This document shows positions 54,408 to 62,893 of a DNA stretch of 64,000 nucleotides, piece after piece. The notes beneath the pieces were generated by a model, which saw only the letters and a list, made by a program, of their open reading frames with translations, did no database searches and was not told where the DNA came from. The stretch lies in NCBI GenBank assembly GCA_021774695.1, contig JAJFIU010000162.1, positions 124,001 through 188,000 of the forward strand, in the 5' to 3' direction. The stretch comes from Alphaproteobacteria bacterium (lineage in GTDB: Bacteria > Pseudomonadota > Alphaproteobacteria > Sphingomonadales > Kordiimonadaceae). Numbering within the stretch: the stretch's first letter is position 1; the number at the start of each line of letters is the position of its first letter. The position numbers were made by a program, and so were the translations under genes.

Positions 54408-55157
54408 ATGGACCGCGAAGAATATTACGACCGGATCGAAAATCCTGAAATGCTCGATTACGGTGTCTACTTAAAGTGCGACCAATTACTCACCTGCCAA
54501 AAGCCGCTTGACGAGCTGTGCAATGCCGACGAACTCCAGTTTCAGATCGTGCATCAAGTGGAAGAGCTATGGATGAAGTTGATGACCTTCACCCTGGTTG
54601 ATGTGATCGACTTCCTGCAACAGGGCGAAACCCACAGAGTGTTGACCTTGATGGGACGCGTGAGCGCACTGCAGCGTCTGATGACCAACCAATTGGATAT
54701 TCTGGAGACGATGTCGCCCAAGGAATATCAGCAAATTAGGTTGCAACTGGGAAATGGTAGCGGCCAAGAATCGCCGGGTTTTCGTATGCTGCTGAAAATG
54801 CCGCCGGATATGTGGAAGGCCTACACGGAAACCTACCTAACGCCGGACAAACTGACGATCGCCGATATTTATGACGAGAAATATTGCCATGATGGCCGTT
54901 ATGCCATCGCAGAAGCACTGATTGAATTCGACGAGCAGTTCCAAAAGTTTCGCTGGAACCATTTGTTTTTAATTCATCGCTCGATAGGGCTTAGTTCCAA
55001 GTCCCTGAAAGGGCGGCCGGTCGACCTATTGCAATCAGGTGCGAAACACCGTTTTTTCCCCGATTTGTGGGATATTCGCAGCGCGATGACCGACAAATGG
55101 GGCGGCACTTATGGGATTGTTCGAGAGCCAATTCACAAAAAAACAGCTGGTAAGTAA
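54408..55157 (+). CDS. Tryptophan 2,3-dioxygenase-family haem protein, divergent
   Basis: 249 residues from ATG 54408, which has GAGGA six bases upstream; the ATG at 54402 abuts that site. Canonical TDO opens the indole ring of tryptophan to N-formylkynurenine. Conserved here: QFQIVHQVEELWMKL (Phe45, His49), Tyr107 and Arg111 in YQQIR for substrate carboxylate binding, the haem-ligand His185 in FRWNHLFLI, and FFPDLWDIR. Differences: about 50 residues fewer between Arg111 and His185 than usual, and the glycine-rich GTGGSSG loop replaced by KSLKGRP. It may be a true TDO of a short subgroup, or a TDO-fold enzyme acting on another indole or aromatic substrate. Confidence 0.8.
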   Translation: MDREEYYDRIENPEMLDYGVYLKCDQLLTCQKPLDELCNADELQFQIVHQVEELWMKLMTFTLVDVIDFLQQGETHRVLTLMGRVSALQRLMTNQLDILETMSPKEYQQIRLQLGNGSGQESPGFRMLLKMPPDMWKAYTETYLTPDKLTIADIYDEKYCHDGRYAIAEALIEFDEQFQKFRWNHLFLIHRSIGLSSKSLKGRPVDLLQSGAKHRFFPDLWDIRSAMTDKWGGTYGIVREPIHKKTAGK

Positions 55158-55183
55158 CAGCGGCGGTCAAAACAAACTAAATG

Positions 55184-55690
55184 TTAATCTGCCTTTGAAG
55201 GTTCGGCGTATTTAAGGCCCGCTGCATTGAGACCTGCGCGGGCACACTCGGCGTCTTCAAAACCTCGCGCACCAGACACACCGACGCCGCCAATATGCAC
55301 GCCGCCAGATGTGAAAATGGCTTCGCCACCTTCAAAAACTGCGATGTTTGGCGCATGGCCGATTGCCGGGAATGTTCGCGCACTTTCAGCAGCGCCTTTG
55401 GTTGGCCGCGGAAAGGCTGCGGCGGCGTTGGCCTTCCACTGTGCAATATCAATCGATCCCAGCTGCGCGCCATCCATACGCAGAAATGCCATCAGATTTT
55501 TGCCTTGGTCAAGAACTGCGATATTTAACCTCCAACCCTTTTTTCGGGCGAACACTTCGCAGCCAGCTACAATTGCCTTAGCTGACGCCGTGGTGAGCGC
55601 CGGCCGCATTTCCTGTGCTGATGTCGGCACCATTCCTGCGTTGACAATACCTGCCAATACCAAAAATACTTTTATCGTTTTTCGCGACAT
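55184..55690 (-). CDS. Exported GlcG/HbpS-family protein
   Basis: A 168-residue protein of the GlcG/HbpS family with a signal peptide (cut near SAQ-EM, residue 26). Family motifs: LTTASAKAIVAGCEVFARKKGW, NIAVLDQGKNLMAFLRMDGA, SIDIAQWKANAAAAF, and GGVHIGGVGVSGARGFEDAECARAGL at the end. HbpS binds haem in Streptomyces; many other members have no known ligand. It is convergent with the haem-dependent TDO-like gene, a suggestive but unproven link. Confidence 0.88.
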   Translation of the reverse strand: MSRKTIKVFLVLAGIVNAGMVPTSAQEMRPALTTASAKAIVAGCEVFARKKGWRLNIAVLDQGKNLMAFLRMDGAQLGSIDIAQWKANAAAAFPRPTKGAAESARTFPAIGHAPNIAVFEGGEAIFTSGGVHIGGVGVSGARGFEDAECARAGLNAAGLKYAEPSKAD

Positions 55691-55815
55691 AATTTCCTCC
55701 CAAACAGTCTAAAAAATAGATACCTTATCCCATTATGGTGCCAGACACCCCAATACAGCAAGGTTTGCATTGTTAACCGGAAATGCTTTTGGGGACACCC
55801 TTTAGCATAGAGCGG

Positions 55816-57588
55816 TCATCGGTCGGCGGGTTTGGCCAAGGCATCACAAACATTAACCAACAAAACCGTACGGTTCCGGCCAATGCTTGCCGCGCTTTTT
55901 ATCGTCGAAAAAGCTACCCTGCACCCATCATCGCTTACGTCGGCCTGGTCGGGATATCCTTCCCATATTTTTTTGGGCTTGTCTTCTCCTGACCAGCCAA
56001 ACCAATAGAGGCCGCCGGGCCGTTGTCTAACTGGCGTATACCGGCTTTTCATCAGCCGGATTATACCGACTTTTGTGATGAGCGTCTGGGTTTTGCTGCG
56101 CTCACCTGGGATCAAGGGAAGATCTGTTACTTCAATCTCCGGTGCTGGTCCGCCCAATTTCAATAGGGAAACCCCCAAAAGATTCCGGTTCATCTCCTCG
56201 CCTTCCGCTGACACATAGGAAACTGGGCAGGCAGCCATGTGGATGGCATCCAGAAAAGGAATAAACTTCATACATTTCAGAGGATACTGATTGTCCGAAA
56301 CCCACATAGCGTTTGCATCCTTTGTTGCATAATGAAATGTACCCGCCGCGGTCGACTGCAAAAACCCGCGCGCTTCGCCCAGTCTAACTGTTGTTGCGGC
56401 TTCATAGCTTGCTTGTTTCACTTCATCAGCGTGTCGCCATTTACACGTCAGAGAGCTCTGGCTCCAATTTGCGAACTCAGCGCCAATGGCCCGCGCGCGC
56501 TGAAAGCCGCCAGTTGAAACCCCGCGGCCATAATATTGGTGGGAATATTGCTGCAACTCCTGACCCAGCAAGCCCGCCTTATAGAGTAGTGCTTTTGGAG
56601 CATCCGCATCTTTATTGGAGCCGCGACCTGGTGTTTTCGGTGCCCTAATTCTGTATGAAACAAAATCACTGGCAAGACACAGGTTTGGTCCGCCGACATC
56701 AGTCTCGAGTGTGTGCAAAATACCCTTGTTCCAAACAAGCAAGCGGCTTGCTTTTCTGGGCACTGCTTCCGTCATGACCAACCCCTGCGAATGCGACCAA
56801 AGCAGGTTGGTGATGCTTCGCCTTGACGTAACAACCGTGGGGACAATAGCTGGCACCAAAGACGTTATGTGGTCTTCCATTGGTTGCTTCAACTGCTGAA
56901 ACATTTCTCGGGTATCGCTCATCAATTTTGCATAACGCACTGCCATTTGATCGTGAGGCACCAGCCAAGAAACAGAGCCTTCACCGGCGGTTTTGTCGCC
57001 AGTACTGGCTTGGCCGGTTTTTTTATCTGTGCCAATTCTTGGGTCGGTTTCAGATCCAGTACCCAGCTCTCTGCTGCGCGAACAAATCCACCACGGCGAC
57101 GCCTGGCTGGCGAGCAGGTCAGACCGTGTAAGAACTTGCTCACCGATCTCGCCTGCCACATTGGGGTTAACGCGGATATATTTAGCTACCGTTCTTGCCC
57201 TGGCTGGCAAATAGGCCACCGCTTCAACTGCGCTGGTGTCGGCGCATAGTTCAGCATCCATACTTGCCCGGATATAGCCCAGCCAATACCATTCAATCGC
57301 CGCCCTGACGTCCGCTGAAAAGGTTCGTTCAGCCAAATCAAACAAATAAGGCGGCGGCAAATGGTTATACTGTCTCGCTAATTCCTGTCGGAGAGGAATA
57401 TCCTCGGGCGGTGCGGTTTCCAATCGCCGTTCAAGCCTTTTTAGATCTTCGGAAACGGTCAAATCTGTGGAAACTGAAAAACTGCGGTCTATGGCGCTAA
57501 AGCTTCTAAATGTTTGCGGTTCTGCGCCCTGCAAACTCGAGGCAATCGACAACACCAAACCAACTGCTAGTAATAATTTCAACCGCAT
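55816..57588 (-). CDS. Exported protein with C-terminal beta-propeller-like repeats, unknown
   Basis: A 590-residue exported protein: signal peptide MRLKLLLAVGLVLSIASSLQGA, then a helical, partly TPR-like N-terminal region (~40-200, RRLETAPPEDIPLRQELARQYNHLPPPYLF, quoted as a domain; AAIEWYWLGYIRASM). A middle region follows, then C-terminal strands of TolB/WD40-like character (QADVSDDGCRVAFS near residue 560). No catalytic motif is recognised. The start at 57588 has GGAG upstream; an earlier frame start at 57624 would bury the signal peptide. It is divergent from the TPR/ATP-grasp gene and may or may not belong to the phosphonate locus. Confidence 0.6.
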   Translation of the reverse strand: MRLKLLLAVGLVLSIASSLQGAEPQTFRSFSAIDRSFSVSTDLTVSEDLKRLERRLETAPPEDIPLRQELARQYNHLPPPYLFDLAERTFSADVRAAIEWYWLGYIRASMDAELCADTSAVEAVAYLPARARTVAKYIRVNPNVAGEIGEQVLTRSDLLASQASPWWICSRSRELGTGSETDPRIGTDKKTGQASTGDKTAGEGSVSWLVPHDQMAVRYAKLMSDTREMFQQLKQPMEDHITSLVPAIVPTVVTSRRSITNLLWSHSQGLVMTEAVPRKASRLLVWNKGILHTLETDVGGPNLCLASDFVSYRIRAPKTPGRGSNKDADAPKALLYKAGLLGQELQQYSHQYYGRGVSTGGFQRARAIGAEFANWSQSSLTCKWRHADEVKQASYEAATTVRLGEARGFLQSTAAGTFHYATKDANAMWVSDNQYPLKCMKFIPFLDAIHMAACPVSYVSAEGEEMNRNLLGVSLLKLGGPAPEIEVTDLPLIPGERSKTQTLITKVGIIRLMKSRYTPVRQRPGGLYWFGWSGEDKPKKIWEGYPDQADVSDDGCRVAFSTIKSAASIGRNRTVLLVNVCDALAKPADR

Positions 57589-57756
57589 ACAGCGCTCCAG
57601 GACCCCAAAATTGATTATAGACATTCAACTGCAAGCCAACAACCCAGTGTAAAGTAGGCTAATTAACAATTAATTGGCCAGTTGGCCCGTTTAAAGGAAT
57701 TGGCCTACACTGCAGTATGGGTTATTGCTAAAACAGCTTCAACTGCGGACAATATA

Positions 57757-59352
57757 ATGGCTCTTTTCGGAAAATCAGACCCCGGCGCATCAGACCCCGG
57801 CGCATCAAACTCTGGCGCATCAAACTCTGGCGCATCAGACTCTGGCGCATCAGATCCAAGCGTAACAAATCCCGGCGCAGATGAGCCCTCTAAGCTCGAC
57901 CTGGACGTTGCCAATGCTTTTGTCAAAATGGGCACACGTGACAGCAATGCACCGGTTAAGAACGGTCTCGCCAAGGAAACACTGATATCTTTATTATATC
58001 AGCAGGCGGACCTTCTCGCTAAACAGGGGCAGCAAAAGCAATCCTCCACGTTATTTGAATTTGCCATGCACTTGTCAGAAACCAAACTGGAAGATGCCAA
58101 AACCGAGCAAGGGTTCGCCGATTTGGAGCGGCAGGCTCGATATCTGATGACCAATGGTCGTTTTGCGTTGGCGGTTAAAATATTTGAATCGCTCGCGGCA
58201 GCTGCCCCAGAAAACCAGGAGGTTCATCTGAATCTGGCCAGCATATTCCATGCACTGAACCGACAAGATGATGCCCGAAAATTACTAGTTAGCTTCTTTG
58301 CCCAGTGTCCCACCGAGTTTATAGCGGCGGACGATAGCGCCCGGAAAAAAGGCACCCTTTTGGTCGTCTCTGGCTTTGACAAAACCTATTATAAAATTGG
58401 CACACGAGAAAACGGCACGTTCCAGCGATACAGACGCGGTGGGCACTTTATGCTCAAACACCTGATCAATACCGACCCATACGACCAGTATGCCTACACG
58501 ATTTCGTCCGACAACATTAGCCGGTCTGCCCCCGACGTGCAGTATGACCTTCTGCTAAATACAATTGCTGATGCCGACACCGAGTATAACTCGCTGAAGT
58601 CACTTGAGGTCTACACCAACGAACATCCGGTCGCACCGATTGTAAATCACCCGTCCAATGTTTTGAAAACTACGCGAGACCAAAACTACCAGCGACTGAA
58701 CGGCCTTCCCGGAATCCGGTTCCCAAAAACCCAACGGTTTTTTGTCGGCGACAAGTCGGTGCAAACTATTATGGATGAAATCGAAGCAGCGGCCTTTGCC
58801 TTCCCCTTGATCATTCGGGAAACCGGCACCCATACGGCCGTCTCTACCTTGCTGGCATACCAGAAAAGTGAATTGGAGGCATATTTAGCTGATGTCTCTG
58901 GCGACAGCATTTATGTGATCGAGTTTATTGAGAATGCATCAGCCGAAGGCCACTATACTAAAATGCGCTTCTTTGCCATCGACGGGCAATTATACCCTGT
59001 CGTTCGACATGTGGATAAGGTCTGGAACGTTCACGGCGGCAATCGCAAAACCTTCATGAAGAACTACGCGTGGATGGTCGAAAAAGAGAAGCAGTTCCTG
59101 TCCGACCCCGCATCGGTGATCGGGGAAGATACATTTGCTCTTTTACAAAAGCTTCCCGATTTTGTCGGCCTCGAGTTTTTCGGCTTTGACTTTACCATTT
59201 TGGGTGATGGTACCGTTTTGATTTTTGAGCTAAATCCGGCGATGCGTCATAGTTTCAGCCATGCAAAAAATTCACCCTACATGCGCCCACACTTGCAGAA
59301 AATTTCCGATGCTTTTCAGGCGATGGTTGACCGAAAAATTGCCGCCACCTAA
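57757..59352 (+). CDS. TPR / ATP-grasp-like protein with pentapeptide repeat
   Basis: 531 residues from ATG 57757 (MALFGKSD); TTG starts at 57682 or 57700 are possible but have poor sites. Order: a Ser-Asp/Asn-Pro/Ser-Gly-Ala low-complexity stretch (residues ~7-41), TPR-like helices (~80-190; LISLLYQQADLLAKQGQQKQ, LEFAMHL-like FEFAMHLSETK, NQEVHLNLASIFHAL), a middle domain (GTLLVVSGFDKTYYKIGTR), and a C-terminal ATP-grasp-like fold (~335-520; FPLIIRETGTH, DSIYVIEFIENASAEGHY, FFGFDFTILGDGTVLIFELN). The ending ELNPAMRHSF resembles the metal-binding ExN of ATP-grasp ligases. It overlaps the aminotransferase stop by 4 bases, next to the phosphonate genes; peptide-ligase activity is inferred. Confidence 0.7.
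   Translation: MALFGKSDPGASDPGASNSGASNSGASDSGASDPSVTNPGADEPSKLDLDVANAFVKMGTRDSNAPVKNGLAKETLISLLYQQADLLAKQGQQKQSSTLFEFAMHLSETKLEDAKTEQGFADLERQARYLMTNGRFALAVKIFESLAAAAPENQEVHLNLASIFHALNRQDDARKLLVSFFAQCPTEFIAADDSARKKGTLLVVSGFDKTYYKIGTRENGTFQRYRRGGHFMLKHLINTDPYDQYAYTISSDNISRSAPDVQYDLLLNTIADADTEYNSLKSLEVYTNEHPVAPIVNHPSNVLKTTRDQNYQRLNGLPGIRFPKTQRFFVGDKSVQTIMDEIEAAAFAFPLIIRETGTHTAVSTLLAYQKSELEAYLADVSGDSIYVIEFIENASAEGHYTKMRFFAIDGQLYPVVRHVDKVWNVHGGNRKTFMKNYAWMVEKEKQFLSDPASVIGEDTFALLQKLPDFVGLEFFGFDFTILGDGTVLIFELNPAMRHSFSHAKNSPYMRPHLQKISDAFQAMVDRKIAAT
57775..57879. repeat. Seven 15-bp tandem repeats, in frame
   Basis: The unit TCAGACCCCGGCGCA and variants run from 57775, coding Ser-Asp/Asn-Pro/Ser-Gly-Ala. 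The first two copies are identical, as are the third and fourth, implying recent slippage. The number of copies probably varies between strains. Confidence 0.9.
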
Positions 59353-60569
59353 ATCGGAGGTAACTCCTCTAACGCCCTAACGCCTTTTTCAAAAACGTCG
59401 TTACTGGAGCATAAAATCAGTCGAATACAGTCGGCAGAGGTTGGTCCGTAAACATGGCCCGGAATAGAAACCACTTTCTTTTCTGACAGAAGGTAATCTG
59501 CCACCAGCGCACCTGCGCCCTTTTCCGTTCCTCGCCCGGCTGAACGCACCCGCCTGCCCAGATTTGAAACTTCCGGAAATGCAAACATGCCACCTTGCGG
59601 CAGACGCGGCCACGTGAAGCCCTTTTCCCCCGTCAATGTGTTCGATAATATTTTCGCCCGTTTTTGCAGCATGACAGCCACGCCGTCCATCCAGGGGTCG
59701 GCAGAAACATCAGAAATCATCCGCAGGGCAAAGCGCTCCGACAGTATATTGACGCCGAGGTATAAGTAATCATGCAGCTTCGCCGCCAGTTCGATAACCT
59801 CCGGCGGCGCGCACAACCAGCCAATGCGCAGACCTGGCACACCGTACTTTTTTGAAAAGCTATTGATAAGTATCGATCGATTCTCAAGGCCTGAAATACA
59901 CCGTGCGGGGATATGGGGCCGGGCAAAAGCCATGCTGTCATAAACCTCATCGTGGATCACCCACAGATCGTTTTTTTCGGCGACCCCAGCAAGCGCCTCA
60001 AAATCAACTTGACTAGCAACATATCCGCTGGGGTTTTCAGGCGAATTGACAATGAGCGCACGCGCGCTTTTTGAGGCGCTTGAGAGTGCGTCCAACGCGG
60101 CATACTCATGGTTCCCGCATTGCCTGGACAGGCAAACTGGCGCGCGCCCAAGTGTGCGTACGGCGCGCTGGTAAAGCATATAGGTGGGATCAGTGATCAA
60201 TATTTCTTCGCCGGGTGAACTGGTCACTAATGCCGCCAAACTGATGGCCTCTACGCCGCCGTGGGTGATCAATATTTCATGTTCCGGGTCAACATTAAGG
60301 CCGTAACGACGCGCATAATAATCGGCAACCGCAACCCTGAGCTCCAGCATGCCGCGGCTTTTTTCGTATGATTTGCTGGACAGCATAAACGCGTCCCAGG
60401 TCAGGTCCTTTTCCTCGATCACCGAGCGAATACCAGGGGCCGGTCCAAAGTCGGGCTCGCCGAAGGCCAGGTTAATCGCGCCGGGTATATCTTTTGCCTT
60501 CGCAGCGGTGGCTTTGGTTGCGTAGCCGTCAAGTTGCAACAGGTCTTCGCTCAGTGGGGGTGTATGCAT
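59349..60569 (-). CDS. Class I/II PLP-dependent aminotransferase
   Basis: A 406-residue fold-type I aminotransferase: NLAFGEPDFGP (about 33-43), ITHGGVEAISL, DPTYMLYQ, VNSPENPSGY, DEVYDSMAF, and Lys240 in SFSKKYGVPGLRIGW as the expected PLP Schiff-base residue; the C-terminal Arg for the carboxylate is in DCIRLILCS. Divergent from the PEP mutase gene across 211 bases, it is a candidate for amination of phosphonoacetaldehyde to 2-aminoethylphosphonate or of phosphonopyruvate to phosphonoalanine. It is not of the usual PhnW (class V) type. The start is ATG 60569; the frame is open to 60671 but that extension is not conserved-looking. The ribosome site is weak. Confidence 0.88.
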   Translation of the reverse strand: MHTPPLSEDLLQLDGYATKATAAKAKDIPGAINLAFGEPDFGPAPGIRSVIEEKDLTWDAFMLSSKSYEKSRGMLELRVAVADYYARRYGLNVDPEHEILITHGGVEAISLAALVTSSPGEEILITDPTYMLYQRAVRTLGRAPVCLSRQCGNHEYAALDALSSASKSARALIVNSPENPSGYVASQVDFEALAGVAEKNDLWVIHDEVYDSMAFARPHIPARCISGLENRSILINSFSKKYGVPGLRIGWLCAPPEVIELAAKLHDYLYLGVNILSERFALRMISDVSADPWMDGVAVMLQKRAKILSNTLTGEKGFTWPRLPQGGMFAFPEVSNLGRRVRSAGRGTEKGAGALVADYLLSEKKVVSIPGHVYGPTSADCIRLILCSSNDVFEKGVRALEELPPI

Positions 60570-60780
60570 ATTTTCTACTTTGGTCCAGGTTAAGATAAAA
60601 CACCGTAATAACGCAGTACAATATTGGAACACTGGCACCGGTGGCATGCTCTGTTGCTTTTGCCATGACATTGCGACGGTGACTGCGCTAAAAGGTCTTT
60701 TACAGTTGTACTGGCAGTATGCGCACTAGAATCGATTTAGCAAACTATCGGTTACCTCAGTTGTTCGGAAAAAAGAAAAT

Positions 60781-61683
60781 ATGCCTAAGGCTCAAGCCAC
60801 ATCCACTCAGCTAAAAGCACTGCTGCAGACAAGCGAATTATCCTTCATTATGGAAGCGCACAATGCGCTGGCAGCACGGTTGGCTGAGCGTGTCGGGTTT
60901 AAGGCTATTTGGGCTTCAGGGTTAACAATTTCAGCATCTATGGGACTGAGAGACGCCAACGAATTAACCTGGAGCCAAGTGCTCGATTTGGTTGAACCCA
61001 TGACAGATTTTATCGGCGCGCCAGTTCTGTTGGATGCAGATAGCGGCTACGGCGATTTCAATATATTCAGTCGTTTTGTCAAAAAAGCTGAAGCTTGCGG
61101 CATCGCCGGTGTTTGTATCGAAGACAAGGCGTTTCCTAAACGGAACTCTTTCGCCAACACCGATCATACACTGGCTGACATCGATGACTTCACCGCAAAA
61201 ATTCACGCCGCCAAGGACGTGCAAAGTGACTCTGACTTTTGTCTGGTAGCCCGAACCGAAGCGCTTGTGGCGGGAACGGGTATGGATAACGCGCTCGAAC
61301 GAGCAACTCGCTACGAAGACGCCGGGGCCGATGCATTGTTTGTTCATTCAAAGCGATCTACGGCCAGCGAAATTCAGGAATTCACCAAAAATTGGCGCGG
61401 CTCCATTCCGCTGATTATTGCGCCAACCACTTATTCATCAACGCCGACCAACGACTTCAAGGCCATGGGAATTTCGGCGGTTATTTGGGCCAACCACGGC
61501 CTTCGTGCTGCCATGGAAGCCATGGAAAAAACCTACCGGGAAATTCACGAACAGCGGTCAGTCGAGGGAGTCGAAGGTCATATAGCAACGGTCTCCGACA
61601 TTTTGTCTTTAACTAAAACCGAAGAACTGCTCAAAGCCGAGCAAAACTATAACAATCCAAAACCAAAAGGCAGTGACGATTAG
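60781..61683 (+). CDS. pepM: Phosphoenolpyruvate mutase
   Basis: Rearranges PEP to phosphonopyruvate, the C-P bond-forming step of almost all known phosphonate biosynthesis. The 300-residue isocitrate-lyase-superfamily enzyme carries the diagnostic motif EDKAFPKRNSF at residues 114-124. This is the EDKxFPKxNS signature that separates PEP mutases from methylisocitrate lyases and oxaloacetate hydrolases. It also has WASGLTISASMGLRDANE (45-61) and the metal-site DADSGYGD (85-92). Its stop overlaps the GTG start of the decarboxylase (TAGTG), so the two are translationally coupled. The equilibrium strongly favours PEP, and the next enzyme pulls the reaction. Confidence 0.95.
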   Translation: MPKAQATSTQLKALLQTSELSFIMEAHNALAARLAERVGFKAIWASGLTISASMGLRDANELTWSQVLDLVEPMTDFIGAPVLLDADSGYGDFNIFSRFVKKAEACGIAGVCIEDKAFPKRNSFANTDHTLADIDDFTAKIHAAKDVQSDSDFCLVARTEALVAGTGMDNALERATRYEDAGADALFVHSKRSTASEIQEFTKNWRGSIPLIIAPTTYSSTPTNDFKAMGISAVIWANHGLRAAMEAMEKTYREIHEQRSVEGVEGHIATVSDILSLTKTEELLKAEQNYNNPKPKGSDD

Positions 61684-62858
61684 TGCTGAACCCGCATGAT
61701 TTCATCAACACACTCAATAATCGCGGCATATCGTTTTATGCAGGGGTGCCCTGTTCTTTTTTGAACGGCCCCATGAGCCTTCTGGCTAACCGTGAAAATT
61801 ATGTGGGAGCCACCATAGAAACTGACGCTTTGGCACTGTGCGCGGGTGCCTGGCTCGCCGGCAAAAAGACAGCTGTTTTTTGCCAAAACTCTGGCCTCGG
61901 CAACCTTATAAGCCCCTTGAGTTCACTGAATGCCCCTTTTGCTATCCCAACACTGTTGGTGATTGGGTGGCGCGGAAAACCCGGTGACATCGACGAGCCA
62001 CAACATATGTTGATGGGCAAAACAACGCAGCAAATATTGGCGGCAATGGATGTAGTCAGTTTCGAATTACCAAAAACGGCATCAGAAGCAAAACATACGT
62101 TGGCTGAAGCCTTTGCGCTAATTGAGCAATCGGGGAAATCCGCCGCACTGCTGGTTAGCCCGGAAACCTTCGAGGCTGTGGACGCAGCAACGCGGGCAGA
62201 CAGCATCAAGGCCGCAACCTTAGGGCGCGAAACCCTTGTAAAAGACTTGAAATCCGGCGCCTACTACCCGGGACGCTACGATGTTTTAAAGGCGCTTTCG
62301 GCCCACATGCCGGAGAACGCCGCCGTAATTGCCACCACTGGAAAATGTGGCCGGGAACTTTATTCGATCGGCGACAGAAACCAATATTTCTACATGGTGG
62401 GTTCGATGGGGTCAGCCAGCGCAATTGGCCTGGGTGCTGCGCTCAACACAGCGCGGCCAGTGGTTGTTCTGGACGGTGACGGCGCAGCCTTGATGCGGCT
62501 GGGCACAATGGCAACAGTTGGCAGAATTGGCCCACCCAATTTGTTCCATATTATTCTCGACAATCAGGCGCACGATTCCACCGGCGGACAGCCTACAGGT
62601 TCAGAAACCATCGATTTTTCCGCCGTTGCGGCGGCTTGCGGCTATGCGTCAGCAACCAGTTGCGATGACATTTCAACCGCCGTCGACACCCTTAAAAAAT
62701 GCCTCGCGGGTTCTGGCCCGCATTTGCTGCATATTCGCATTAAGCTAGGGTCGCTCAAGGGCCTTGTTCGCCCAAAAGTGCAACCACATGAAGTGGCTGA
62801 ACGGTTTCGTCAATTCTTGAAGGTGGCTGTACTGGCAAAAAAAGGCAAGCAAGCTTGA
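61683..62858 (+). CDS. ppd: Phosphonopyruvate decarboxylase
   Basis: A thiamine-diphosphate enzyme converting phosphonopyruvate to phosphonoacetaldehyde and CO2, which makes PEP mutase run forward. 391 residues; a GTG start shared with the pepM stop. Seen: FYAGVPCSFL (18-27), catalytic-type Glu46 in GATIETDAL, GDIDEPQHMLMGKTTQ (Ppd-typical DEPQH), and the ThDP/Mg motif LDGDGAALMRLG (about 262) with DNQAHDSTGGQ. In most Ppd proteins the first block reads GVPDS; here Asp is Cys. Sulfopyruvate decarboxylases are close relatives, but coupling to pepM settles the assignment. Confidence 0.93.
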   Translation: MLNPHDFINTLNNRGISFYAGVPCSFLNGPMSLLANRENYVGATIETDALALCAGAWLAGKKTAVFCQNSGLGNLISPLSSLNAPFAIPTLLVIGWRGKPGDIDEPQHMLMGKTTQQILAAMDVVSFELPKTASEAKHTLAEAFALIEQSGKSAALLVSPETFEAVDAATRADSIKAATLGRETLVKDLKSGAYYPGRYDVLKALSAHMPENAAVIATTGKCGRELYSIGDRNQYFYMVGSMGSASAIGLGAALNTARPVVVLDGDGAALMRLGTMATVGRIGPPNLFHIILDNQAHDSTGGQPTGSETIDFSAVAAACGYASATSCDDISTAVDTLKKCLAGSGPHLLHIRIKLGSLKGLVRPKVQPHEVAERFRQFLKVAVLAKKGKQA

Positions 62859-62893
62859 GCAATTGCGGAAAATATCTGAATTGGCGTTAATGC

